A stretch of 64,000 nucleotides of DNA from contig JAEMTE010000005.1 in assembly GCA_016462445.1 (NCBI GenBank), positions 1 to 64,000 of the forward strand, read 5' to 3'. Positions within the stretch are counted from its first letter, which is position 1. Each line of letters starts with the position of its first letter. The position numbers and the translations under genes are program-made. Of the stretch, positions 35,342 through 43,068 are shown piece after piece. The notes beneath the pieces were generated by a model, which saw only the letters and a program-made list of their open reading frames with translations, did not search any database and was not told the origin of the DNA. The DNA is from Candidatus Nanopelagicus sp. GTDB taxonomy: Bacteria; Actinomycetota; Actinomycetes; Nanopelagicales; Nanopelagicaceae.

Positions 35342-36910
35342 TTAATCTAGGTAATCGCGTAGTACTTGAGATCTTGATGGGTGACGAAGTTTGGACATCG
35401 TCTTAGATTCAATCTGGCGAATACGCTCACGAGTAACCCCGTAAACCTTGCCAATTTCATCTAATGTTTTTGGTTGACCATCAGTTAAACCAAATCGCAT
35501 TGCCACAACCCCGGCTTCACGTTCAGATAATGTATCTAGAACTGAGTGAAGTTGCTCTTGTAATAATGTGAAGGAGACTGCATCTGCTGGCACGATAGCT
35601 TCAGAGTCCTCAATTAAATCTCCAAACTCAGAATCACCCTCTTCACCAAGTGGTGTGTGAAGTGAGATTGGCTCTCTGCCATACTTTTGAACCTCAACCA
35701 CCTTCTCCGGTGTCATATCTAACTCTTTTGCTAACTCCTCAGGTGTTGGTTCTCTTCCTAAATCTTGCAACATCTGGCGTTGTACTCTGGCCAACTTATT
35801 AATAACCTCAACCATATGTACTGGAATACGAATTGTTCTTGCTTGATCTGCCATCGCTCTGGTGATCGCCTGGCGAATCCACCAAGTTGCATAGGTTGAG
35901 AACTTGTAACCTTTTGTGTAATCAAACTTCTCAACGGCGCGGATCAAACCTAAGTTACCCTCTTGAATTAAATCTAAGAACAACATACCGCGACCGGTAT
36001 AACGCTTTGCAAGTGATACTACTAATCGAAGATTTGCCTCAAGAAGATGGTTCTTATCGCGCCGGCCATTAAGCACAATCTGTTGGTACTCCCGCTTTAA
36101 CTTCTTATCCATCTTCTTATCCTTAGCAATCCGCTCCTCAGCAAAGAGGCCAGCCTCAACAGATTGCGCAAGTGATACCTCAAGCTCGGCATTAAGCAGT
36201 GGAACTCGGCCAATTAACTTTAAGTAATCCTTAACTGGATCAGCGGTTGCACCTGCTGTTAATACTGTTTGTGGTGGTGCATCATCCTCTTCGGAGTCTT
36301 TAAGTACAAAAGAATTAGCCTCATTTTGTGACTCTTCAGCAACATTTACTACCCGAATCTCTGGAGTGCCATCTCCTGCTGGGCTCTCCTCTTTGTCATC
36401 AATTAAACTCTCAAGATCATCAAGCTCTACCTCTTCTAATTCAACCTCTTCACCATCGATCCTTACCTTCGATACCTTGCCGCTGCTACCTGCAACTGGC
36501 TTTGGCGCAGGAGGGGTGATTAATGCCAACTCAGTTTTCTTAAGCATTCTAAATGGTGAAAGCCCAACTTTGCGAAGCTTTTCAACCTGCTTTGGTACTG
36601 AGATCTCTAACTCGCGGGCAATTAAAACTAAATCCTGATCAGCCTTCTTAACAATCCTATGAATATTACCGATGCCACGTGAATTAAGTTCAGTTAGCAC
36701 ACTCTTTTGATGAATTACTAAATCTTTTACTCGAACAATCGCAGCAACATCTTTTGCATCTAATACCGCCTTCTGCGCAATCTTTACAACCTTCTTCGCA
36801 GGTTTTACTTTTTTAATCTTAGATTTTTTAACAGAACTCTTTTTTGCAGCAGTTTTACTCTTACTCTTTCCTGCTTTGGCGCCTTTTTTGGGCGCACGAG
36901 TTAGAGCCAC
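35342..36910 (-). CDS. sigA: Primary RNA polymerase sigma factor
   Basis: Housekeeping sigma-70 factor, 522 residues. A long Lys/Ala-rich N-terminal extension (about 1-45, KK and AKK repeats) and an acidic stretch near 160-200 precede region 1.2 ([17 protein letters not shown], about 228). Region 2 contains [16 protein letters not shown], region 3 follows and region 4 has the helix-turn-helix [20 protein letters not shown]. Start is GTG preceded by AAAGGA. As the main sigma factor it should read the TANNNT promoters seen across this window. Confidence 0.96.
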   Translation of the reverse strand: MALTRAPKKGAKAGKSKSKTAAKKSSVKKSKIKKVKPAKKVVKIAQKAVLDAKDVAAIVRVKDLVIHQKSVLTELNSRGIGNIHRIVKKADQDLVLIARELEISVPKQVEKLRKVGLSPFRMLKKTELALITPPAPKPVAGSSGKVSKVRIDGEEVELEEVELDDLESLIDDKEESPAGDGTPEIRVVNVAEESQNEANSFVLKDSEEDDAPPQTVLTAGATADPVKDYLKLIGRVPLLNAELEVSLAQSVEAGLFAEERIAKDKKMDKKLKREYQQIVLNGRRDKNHLLEANLRLVVSLAKRYTGRGMLFLDLIQEGNLGLIRAVEKFDYTKGYKFSTYATWWIRQAITRAMADQARTIRIPVHMVEVINKLARVQRQMLQDLGREPTPEELAKELDMTPEKVVEVQKYGREPISLHTPLGEEGDSEFGDLIEDSEAIVPADAVSFTLLQEQLHSVLDTLSEREAGVVAMRFGLTDGQPKTLDEIGKVYGVTRERIRQIESKTMSKLRHPSRSQVLRDYLD

Positions 36911-36944
36911 AATTCATCCTTTGTTTTTAGGTCTTTAACTTTTA

Positions 36945-36961
36945 GCAGTTTTTTTAACTGC
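36945..36961 (-). terminator. Hairpin between metX and sigA
   Basis: GCAGTT and AACTGC arms around five T (plus strand) lie in the 107 bases between the metX stop and the sigA start. It could be a weak terminator for the methionine operon or part of the sigA leader; no strong U-tract follows on the minus strand. Confidence 0.3.
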
Positions 36962-37017
36962 CCGACCCTTGGCTATATTATAAATTGTCCACAGCCCTAA
37001 ATGCACATCCATATTGA

Positions 37018-38115
37018 TTAATTTGCGATTTTTTGCAGATTAAGCGCGTTTCTGATGATCTGCCCCACCGATTCCACCTCAATTAGGAAGCCATCATGAC
37101 CAAATGGGGAGGCGATGGTGTGAAGGGTGGTGACCTGCGGGGCAAGCTCTGCGATCTCCTGTTGCAACCTTGGCGGGAATAGGCGATCGGTATCGATTGC
37201 AATTACATGCAAGGTGACCTTAATACCGGAAAGTGCTGCTGCCACCCCACCACGATCTCGTCCAACATCATGGCTATTCATCGCCTCAGTTAATGCAATA
37301 TAGGTATTAGCATCAAATCTTTTAGCAAGTTTCTCTGCTTGGTGATCTAAATAAGATTCAACAGCGTATCTACCAGTCTCATCCCCTTGTAACTCTCGGC
37401 CAAACCTGACATCCATCTCCGATTCGGTTCGATATGTTAAGTGCGCAATTCTTCTGGCAATTCCCATTCCCTCAATTGGTCCAACACTTTGTTCATAGTA
37501 ATCACCATTATTAAAGTTTGGATCAGATTTAATTGCTCTAATTTGAATAGAGGCCGCACCTATTTGATCCCCAGTTGCCACCGCAGATGAGCCAATTGTG
37601 CAGATAGCGCCTACTAACTCTGGATAATCAATTGCCCACTCAAGTGAGCGCATGCCACCTAATGATGGGCCAACAGATAGTTGGTATTTTTTAACACCAA
37701 TTTTCTTAGTGAAGGCAAGCTCTGCTGTGACCATATCTCTAATTGTTAAGGTAGGAAATCTAGATCCCCATCTTTTGCCATCTGGGGCAATAGATGAAGG
37801 ACCGGTGGAGCCCTGGCAACCACCAATAACATTTGGACAAAGTACATAATAACTGTCGGTATCAAATGGCAGGCCTGGGCCAACCATCTGTGGCCACCAA
37901 CCATTAACATCTGCCCAACCAGTTAGCGCGTGGTTTACCAAAATTGCATTATCACCAGTTGAATTTAACCTTCCCCAACTTTGATAAGCAATTGTGACAT
38001 CGGGCAAAACTTCACCTGATTCCAGAGTTAAATCACCAATTTTTAGGAATTGGCGATCACCGGGGTCATCACTTTCAAGCCATGCCCCGGTAACTGCTGG
38101 ATTAACTTTGCTCAT
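37018..38115 (-). CDS. metX: Homoserine O-acetyltransferase
   Basis: Acetylates homoserine with acetyl-CoA, the first committed step of methionine synthesis in this branch. It is an alpha/beta-hydrolase-fold enzyme: NHALTGWADVNGWW (about 62) forms the oxyanion region, the nucleophilic Ser is in SVGPSLGGMRSLEW (about 149), and the Asp and His of the triad are in AIDTDRLFPP and GHDGFL near the C-terminus. Length 365 is normal. It lies four bases after metY and shares its riboswitch. Confidence 0.95.
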   Translation of the reverse strand: MSKVNPAVTGAWLESDDPGDRQFLKIGDLTLESGEVLPDVTIAYQSWGRLNSTGDNAILVNHALTGWADVNGWWPQMVGPGLPFDTDSYYVLCPNVIGGCQGSTGPSSIAPDGKRWGSRFPTLTIRDMVTAELAFTKKIGVKKYQLSVGPSLGGMRSLEWAIDYPELVGAICTIGSSAVATGDQIGAASIQIRAIKSDPNFNNGDYYEQSVGPIEGMGIARRIAHLTYRTESEMDVRFGRELQGDETGRYAVESYLDHQAEKLAKRFDANTYIALTEAMNSHDVGRDRGGVAAALSGIKVTLHVIAIDTDRLFPPRLQQEIAELAPQVTTLHTIASPFGHDGFLIEVESVGQIIRNALNLQKIAN

Positions 38116-38119
38116 TTAC

Positions 38120-39424
38120 TTACTTAGCAGCTGCGAATGCACTCTCAAGATCTGCCTGAATATCTTTGATATTTTCAATACCGATTGATAGACGAACAAG
38201 TCCTGGTGTAACACCGGCGGTCAATTGCTCATCCGGTGATAGTTGAGAGTGAGTAGTAGATGCTGGGTGAATTGCAAGAGATCTAACATCACCAATATTG
38301 GCAACATGTGAAAGCAGCTTAAGTGCTTCAATAAACTTCTTGCCCGCTTCAATTCCGCCTTTAATTTCAAAGGACAAAACTGAACCACTTCCCTTTGGAC
38401 AATATTTATTTGCCAATTTGTTCCATGGTGAAGATGGCAAAGATGCGTAGTTAACCTTTTCAACTTGAGGATTTTTCTCAAGCCAAGTAGCAATCGCCTT
38501 TGCATTTTCAACATGGCGCTCAATACGTAAGGAAAGAGTCTCAAGTCCTTGCGCAAGTAACCAGGCATTAAATGGTGAAACTGCAGCGCCAATATCACGC
38601 AGCAGCGTTAAGCGGATCTTGAAGATATAGGAAAGGTTTGCACCAAAGGCTGAACCAACTCCTAATGCTTGGGCATAAACCAGGCCGTGGTATGACGGAT
38701 CTGGTTCATTAAAGCTTGGAAAGCGTTTTGGATACTTTGCATAATCAAACTTGCCAGCATCCACAATCGCACCAACTACAGTGTTTCCATGTCCTGATAG
38801 GAACTTAGTTGCTGAGTGAACCACTACATCTGCGCCATATTCAATTGGTCTAATTAGATATGGAGTTGCAACGGTGTTATCAACGATTAATGGCACCTCA
38901 TTCTCATGAGCAATCTTTGCCACTGTTTCAATATCTAGTAGATCATTTTTTGGATTAGCAATAGTTTCACCAAAAAACGCCTTGGTATTTGGCTTAACCG
39001 CTTTGCGCCAGCTCTCTGGATCATCTGGGTTATCAACAAAGGTAACCTCGATGCCAAACTTTGGCAGGGTGTAGTGGAATAGGTTGTATGTGCCGCCGTA
39101 TAGCGAAGGTGATGAAACTATGTGATCACCAGCTTGGGCAATATTTAAAATTGCAAAGGTAGTAGCAGCAGAACCAGATGCAAGTAACAAGGCTGCAACG
39201 CCGCCTTCAAGGGCAGCAACTCTTTGCTCCACCGTATCCTGAGTTGGATTCATGATGCGGGTGTAGATATTGCCAAGCTCAGCTAAACCAAAAAGGTCCG
39301 CTGCATGCTTGGTATCGCGGAATTGATAAGCAGTTGTTTGATAAAGCGGCAGAGCGCGAGCGCCAGTAGTTGGATCTGGAACTTGACCAGCATGTACTTG
39401 TTGAGTTTCAAATGAATATGACAA
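38120..39424 (-). CDS. metY: O-acetylhomoserine sulfhydrylase
   Basis: PLP enzyme converting O-acetylhomoserine and sulfide to homocysteine (direct sulfhydrylation). The PLP lysine is in VVHSATKFLSGHGNTV (about 204); other marks are YTRIMNPTQDTVEQRVAALE and the end TPGLVRLSIGIENI. Length 434 fits MetY rather than the shorter MetB/MetC. The start is a TTG preceded by AAGGAGG; an ATG between them is out of frame. Controlled by the upstream SAM-IV riboswitch, so it is made when SAM is low. Confidence 0.94.
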   Translation of the reverse strand: MSYSFETQQVHAGQVPDPTTGARALPLYQTTAYQFRDTKHAADLFGLAELGNIYTRIMNPTQDTVEQRVAALEGGVAALLLASGSAATTFAILNIAQAGDHIVSSPSLYGGTYNLFHYTLPKFGIEVTFVDNPDDPESWRKAVKPNTKAFFGETIANPKNDLLDIETVAKIAHENEVPLIVDNTVATPYLIRPIEYGADVVVHSATKFLSGHGNTVVGAIVDAGKFDYAKYPKRFPSFNEPDPSYHGLVYAQALGVGSAFGANLSYIFKIRLTLLRDIGAAVSPFNAWLLAQGLETLSLRIERHVENAKAIATWLEKNPQVEKVNYASLPSSPWNKLANKYCPKGSGSVLSFEIKGGIEAGKKFIEALKLLSHVANIGDVRSLAIHPASTTHSQLSPDEQLTAGVTPGLVRLSIGIENIKDIQADLESAFAAAK

Positions 39425-39450
39425 AGCATCCTCCTTGTTAAAGGGGGTGT

Positions 39451-39479
39451 AAAAAAAATTATTAGGGTTATCCCCTAAA
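39451..39479 (-). terminator. Intrinsic terminator between riboswitch and metY
   Basis: On the minus strand TTAGGG and CCCTAA (39478-39473 and 39467-39462) form a stem with a five-base loop, followed after two bases by a T run at 39458-39451. Its place between the aptamer and the Shine-Dalgarno suggests SAM-dependent premature termination. Confidence 0.65.
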
Positions 39480-39494
39480 TTTCTTTAGCGACCC

Positions 39495-39603
39495 ACACTT
39501 GCCGATGGCACCTTGCTATCGACCTGGTCTTCACCCGGAGCACCCCACCGTGGTGGAGGGTTGCCGCTTAGTTAGCCGGGGCTATGAACTAAGACTCATG
39601 ACC
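39495..39603 (-). ncRNA. SAM-IV riboswitch
   Basis: The metY leader carries the conserved segments of the actinobacterial SAM-IV class in order: GGTCATGAGT, then GCCCCGGC, GGCAACCCTCC, GGGGTGCTCCGGGTGA and GACCAGGTC, with the outer GGTC/GACC pairing as P1 and a 3' part that can form the SAM-IV pseudoknot (GGTGCCATCGGCAAG). Downstream lie a terminator and the metY ribosome-binding site. Identification is by motif recall, not by covariance search. Confidence 0.85.
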
Positions 39604-39611
39604 TATGGAGA

Positions 39612-39640
39612 AAAATACTAGAGATTGTGCGCCTTTGCAA
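39612..39640 (-). promoter_or_regulatory. metY operon promoter inside the end of ald
   Basis: Minus strand TTGCAA (39640-39635), 17-base spacer, TATTTT (39617-39612). The -35 and spacer lie in the last codons and stop of ald; transcription would begin right at the riboswitch. Confidence 0.6.
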
Positions 39641-40700
39641 CCGCCGCATAATAAATCTTGCCCTCATGCACATTAAGCCCCTTATTAAGCCCGGCATCAT
39701 CGGCGAGCGCCTTCTCCCACCCCTTATTTGCAAGGGCTAAGCCATATTTAATTGTGGCATTAGCAAGTGCGTAGGTTGAGGTAGCAGGAACCGCCCCTGG
39801 CATATTTGCCACAGCGTAAAAAATTGAATCATGGACCTTATAGGTCGGCTCTTGATGAGTTGTTGCCCGAGAATCTTCAAAGCAGCCGCCTTGATCAATT
39901 GCCACATCTACTAATACCGAGCCAGGCTTCATCTTTTTAACCAACGCGTTACTTACTAATTTAGGAGCTTTTGCGCCATGAACTAATACTGCGCCAATTA
40001 CTAAATCAGCCGCCATTACCTCTTTTTCAATCTCATAACCACTTGAGGCTAAGGTTTTAACATTGCCAGCAAATAACTGATCAATCTGGCCTAATCGCTT
40101 TAAATCCAAATCCATAATAGTTACATCAGCCCTCATGCCATGGGCAATAGTTGCTGCAGCAACCCCTACAACTCCTCCGCCAATTACCACTACTTTTCCA
40201 GGCCTAACTCCTGGGACTCCCCCTAGTAATACCCCCCGGCCACCTTTACTCGCCTCAAGGGCAGCTGCTCCAACTTGAATACTCATTCGCCCTGCTACCT
40301 CACTCATTGGCGCAAGTAATGGCAACTGTCCATCAACCTCAACTGTTTCATATGCAATTGCAGTAATACCTGAATCAATTATCGCCTGCGTGCAAGCTTT
40401 ATTGGCAGCTAGATGTAGGTAGGTATAAAGAATTTGCCCCTTGCGCATTCTCTTATACTCAATCTCAATTGGCTCTTTAACCTTTTGAATCATTTCAGCC
40501 TTTTGCCAGATCTCATCGGCGGAATCAATTATTTTTGCCCCAGCTGCAATGTAATCTGCATCTGAGATACCAGAGCCGGTGCCAGCATTTTTTTCAACTA
40601 AAACAGTGTGACCGGAAGCTACATATGCGTGCACACCAGATGCGGTGGCAGAGACACGAAACTCATTATTTTTGATCTCTTTAGGAATACCAATAATCAC
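39618..40700 (-). CDS. ald: Alanine dehydrogenase
   Basis: Interconverts L-alanine with pyruvate and ammonia using NAD. N-terminal substrate residues are in GIPKEIKNNEFRVSATASGV and YLHLAANKACTQAI (catalytic His near 96); the NAD-binding fold has VVIGGGVVGVAAATIAHGMRADV (shown in part: VVIGGGVVGVAAATI, about 171), and the Asp region VDVAIDQGGC (about 266). Length 360 is slightly under the usual 370. The start is GTG after GAGGTGG. Its 3' end hosts the metY promoter. Confidence 0.95.
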   Translation of the reverse strand: MIIGIPKEIKNNEFRVSATASGVHAYVASGHTVLVEKNAGTGSGISDADYIAAGAKIIDSADEIWQKAEMIQKVKEPIEIEYKRMRKGQILYTYLHLAANKACTQAIIDSGITAIAYETVEVDGQLPLLAPMSEVAGRMSIQVGAAALEASKGGRGVLLGGVPGVRPGKVVVIGGGVVGVAAATIAHGMRADVTIMDLDLKRLGQIDQLFAGNVKTLASSGYEIEKEVMAADLVIGAVLVHGAKAPKLVSNALVKKMKPGSVLVDVAIDQGGCFEDSRATTHQEPTYKVHDSIFYAVANMPGAVPATSTYALANATIKYGLALANKGWEKALADDAGLNKGLNVHEGKIYYAAVAKAHNL

Positions 40701-40714
40701 TGCAAACCACCTCT

Positions 40715-40732
40715 ACAAACAACGCTGTTTGT
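40715..40732. promoter_or_regulatory. Inverted repeat upstream of ald
   Basis: ACAAAC (40715-40720) and GTTTGT (40727-40732) with a 6-base centre lie just upstream of the ald Shine-Dalgarno. It may bind an Lrp/AldR-type regulator, which controls ald in other Actinobacteria; this is inference. Confidence 0.4.
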
Positions 40733-40735
40733 TAT

Positions 40736-41251
40736 TTAAAGCCTACTCCCAAAGAGTGAGGCACACACTTTAGGGTGAAGTTGGGCGCGCATTTGGGCAA
40801 AACTGCTCACCGGCCAGGCGGATTGGAAAACTCTGCTTAAGAGTAAGGCCAGTGGATAGGCAGGTAAATCTGTGAAAGCTTTATCTAACGCCTTTTGGGC
40901 TAACTCACTCTCTCCGCTCTCATATGCACAAGCTGCAAAGATGCAGGCAACCGGTGCAATGTAACCAGCGGGTGCGATATTCATTAACCAGTACCAAAGA
41001 TTAAATAACTTATCTTTGTTCTCATCAGTTGCCAGCCCCATTGCATAATCTCTAACCTGTAAATCTTTAAATCTAACTAAAACCAAGGCTAATAACTCAT
41101 AATCATCAACACTCTCATTTTTACTAAACCTCACCACCAACTCATTTATCGCAATAGCGCCAAGGCGTTGCTGCTTTAAGACATTATCACTCTCATAATC
41201 AATCTCAGTGATCTTAGATACTGCATCTTGCAAAAGTAATTTATTATCCAT
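40736..41251 (-). CDS. DUF4192 protein, C-terminal half only
   Basis: A 171-residue helical protein that aligns by eye with the C-terminal half of actinobacterial DUF4192 proteins (about 350-400 residues), including the VRDYAMG segment, PAGYIAPVACIFAACAYESG, the repeat LAQKALDKAFTDLPAYPLAL and the end FAQMRAQL. The N-terminal half is absent: only 56 bases separate it from the next gene upstream. Function of the family is unknown. CAATCT six bases before the ATG suggests that this short form is a real gene and not a random remnant. Confidence 0.7.
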   Translation of the reverse strand: MDNKLLLQDAVSKITEIDYESDNVLKQQRLGAIAINELVVRFSKNESVDDYELLALVLVRFKDLQVRDYAMGLATDENKDKLFNLWYWLMNIAPAGYIAPVACIFAACAYESGESELAQKALDKAFTDLPAYPLALLLSRVFQSAWPVSSFAQMRAQLHPKVCASLFGSRL

Positions 41252-41307
41252 AGGTGAAGATTGGCAAAGTTAAAAGGTGTTTTGTAAGAGAGCTTAAAAA
41301 TTGTGGA

Positions 41308-42033
41308 TTACTTGGTAAATCTAGTTGGCGCCTTTACTACTGAAAGGGTGCGATTAATACTTTGAGTAATCGCATTGCCACTAATAGGTGTGGTTACCCC
41401 ATTAACTGAGAAGGTGCCATTCCAAGTGATCCTTAGATTTACTGAGTAATTATCACTGCTTTTATAGGTATGGGTGATGCCACCAATTGGAAAAGGTGCA
41501 CCTTGCATGGTGGTAATAAATACTCCCCCATCACCAAAGGACCAGGTAAAGGTTGGAGTTAGATTGACATAAACCACCACATCTAAGATCGGAACGAGCG
41601 CCGTAAATCTTGTCGGTGTTTGGGTCCAAAAATAAACCGGCAGATTAACTAATGAATCTGCCTCTGGTTGAAAATTAATATCACCTGCCGGCAAAAGCTT
41701 TACCAACTTATCTGAAAGAGATACTGCCGCTGGCTTTGGGATAGCTTTTGCAATCGCCTTTTTGGTAACAACTGGTTTTGGTTTGATTATTAGCTTTGGT
41801 GTTGGTTTAGGGGTTGGCTTAATTGTGAGTATCGACTTTGGTTTAACTACTGGCTTTTTGGTAGCAGCTTTTGGGGTTGGCTTTGCTGCACCTTTTTGGG
41901 CGGTAATTATTAATTGATTATCTGAGGTGAAGACATCAACACAGGTTTTATCAATGCAATCTGCCGCTGCAAAGGCGGGTGGAATTGGTAGTAGTAAGAG
42001 TGGAAGAATTATTTGATATCGCTTAATAGCCAA
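41308..42033 (-). CDS. Secreted PKD-like protein with Lys/Pro linker
   Basis: A 241-residue exported protein. A signal peptide (about 1-22, cleavage after AFA) is followed by an early Cys pair, a Lys/Pro/Thr-rich low-complexity stretch (about 50-100, PTPKPTPK-type repeats) and a C-terminal PKD-like domain with TPTFTWSFGDGG, THTYKSSDNYSVNLRITW and a C-terminal strand. The linker could span the cell wall. I recall similar actinobacterial secreted proteins next to a lipoprotein gene; no function is established. The start overlaps the upstream lipoprotein gene by 25 bases. Confidence 0.75.
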   Translation of the reverse strand: MAIKRYQIILPLLLLPIPPAFAAADCIDKTCVDVFTSDNQLIITAQKGAAKPTPKAATKKPVVKPKSILTIKPTPKPTPKLIIKPKPVVTKKAIAKAIPKPAAVSLSDKLVKLLPAGDINFQPEADSLVNLPVYFWTQTPTRFTALVPILDVVVYVNLTPTFTWSFGDGGVFITTMQGAPFPIGGITHTYKSSDNYSVNLRITWNGTFSVNGVTTPISGNAITQSINRTLSVVKAPTRFTK

Positions 42034-42527
42034 CCTCCATTGGTATTGGTAACAATAAATTGATTTTTAATCTCAGATTTACTCCAGATCACACTCTGCT
42101 TACTTGCCCTATCAACCTTTCTTAAATCACCTCGGTGCACTACTACCGCAAAACTCTTCTGTCTTAATCCATCACTTACTACCTTGACACTTGTTAATTG
42201 ATAATCACCACCAAGTAAGGTGGCGGTTTTAAGTAACCTGGCAATTCGCCCTGCAATATCAAGGCAGCTGCAATTGGCAGTTGCAGCAGCTTTTATGTAC
42301 TCAAACTCACCGGTTAGGGCAAGATTTAAGCCATCAACATAATTAATAATTGGCGCAAGTGAGGCAGCTTCAACATCTGGCAGATAGCCAATCTCTGGCT
42401 GATCTGAGTAATCAGTTGCAGGCGCCTGCCCTGCCACACCAGTTGGGGCGAGAGCACCCTCAGCTCTTGCGCAGGCAGTTAGTAAAAGTGGCAGCAATAA
42501 GATGGTAATTAATTTGATTAAAGACAC
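42009..42527 (-). CDS. Predicted lipoprotein (DUF6318-like)
   Basis: A 172-residue lipoprotein with a signal peptide and lipobox LLTAC (Cys19). The mature part has INYVDGLNLALTGEFEYI and a CxC pair in TANCSCLDIAGRIARL, which resembles the actinobacterial DUF6318 layout; this is a weak match by memory. A GTG start lies six bases after TAGATT, so the message is probably leaderless. It overlaps the PKD-like gene by 25 bases, suggesting the two surface proteins work together. Confidence 0.7.
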   Translation of the reverse strand: MSLIKLITILLLPLLLTACARAEGALAPTGVAGQAPATDYSDQPEIGYLPDVEAASLAPIINYVDGLNLALTGEFEYIKAAATANCSCLDIAGRIARLLKTATLLGGDYQLTSVKVVSDGLRQKSFAVVVHRGDLRKVDRASKQSVIWSKSEIKNQFIVTNTNGGWLLSDIK

Positions 42528-42539
42528 TGGGGTAATCTA
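42528..42539 (-). promoter_or_regulatory. Lipoprotein gene leaderless promoter
   Basis: TAGATT on the minus strand (42539-42534), six bases, GTG at 42527. No Shine-Dalgarno. Confidence 0.5.
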
Positions 42540-42612
42540 AATAAATAATCCAGATCTGCGCTTGAAAAATACGATGGCTGTGAATTAAGTAGTTGTGTGT
42601 AAAACTACTCTC

Positions 42613-43068
42613 ATGGCATACCGCGATGGTGATGGATGGATTAGCTGTAATTGCGGCGGCAAACATTGGGGCTTACATGGCGCAGCCGGATTACTGTTAG
42701 TAAGAGATAAAACAATTCTTATGCAACATAGGGCGCCCTGGGTTCACAATGGTGATACCTGGGGCATTCCAGGTGGAGCGCGGGACTCTCATGAGAGCGT
42801 AATCCAGGCTGCAATTAGAGAGGCAATTGAGGAGGTTGGAATTAGTGGTGATCACCTAACAACGGGTGAGATATTTATCGATGATCATGGAGTTTGGAGT
42901 TATCAAACTGTAATTGCCACAGCACACCCGAAGCTCGTAGCCCATGAGGCAAATGATGAATCAAAAGAGGTGGCCTGGGTAGCTTTTGATGAGGTTATTA
43001 ATAAGAATTTACACCCAAGCTTTGCCAATACCTGGCCCACACTCCTTGCTATCTTAAAAAAACTTTAA
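42613..43068 (+). CDS. NUDIX hydrolase
   Basis: Pyrophosphohydrolase of nucleoside diphosphates linked to another group; substrate not deducible. The Nudix box is complete: GGARDSHESVIQAAIREA followed by IEEVGI, with the spaced Gly, Glu, Arg-Glu and Glu-Glu residues. The N-terminus has a CNCGGKHWG segment that recalls actinobacterial Nudix proteins of the 8-oxo-dGTP type. I start at ATG 42613 (MAYRDGDGW); a GTG at 42595 is possible. The stop overlaps dinG by four bases. Confidence 0.88.
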   Translation: MAYRDGDGWISCNCGGKHWGLHGAAGLLLVRDKTILMQHRAPWVHNGDTWGIPGGARDSHESVIQAAIREAIEEVGISGDHLTTGEIFIDDHGVWSYQTVIATAHPKLVAHEANDESKEVAWVAFDEVINKNLHPSFANTWPTLLAILKKL

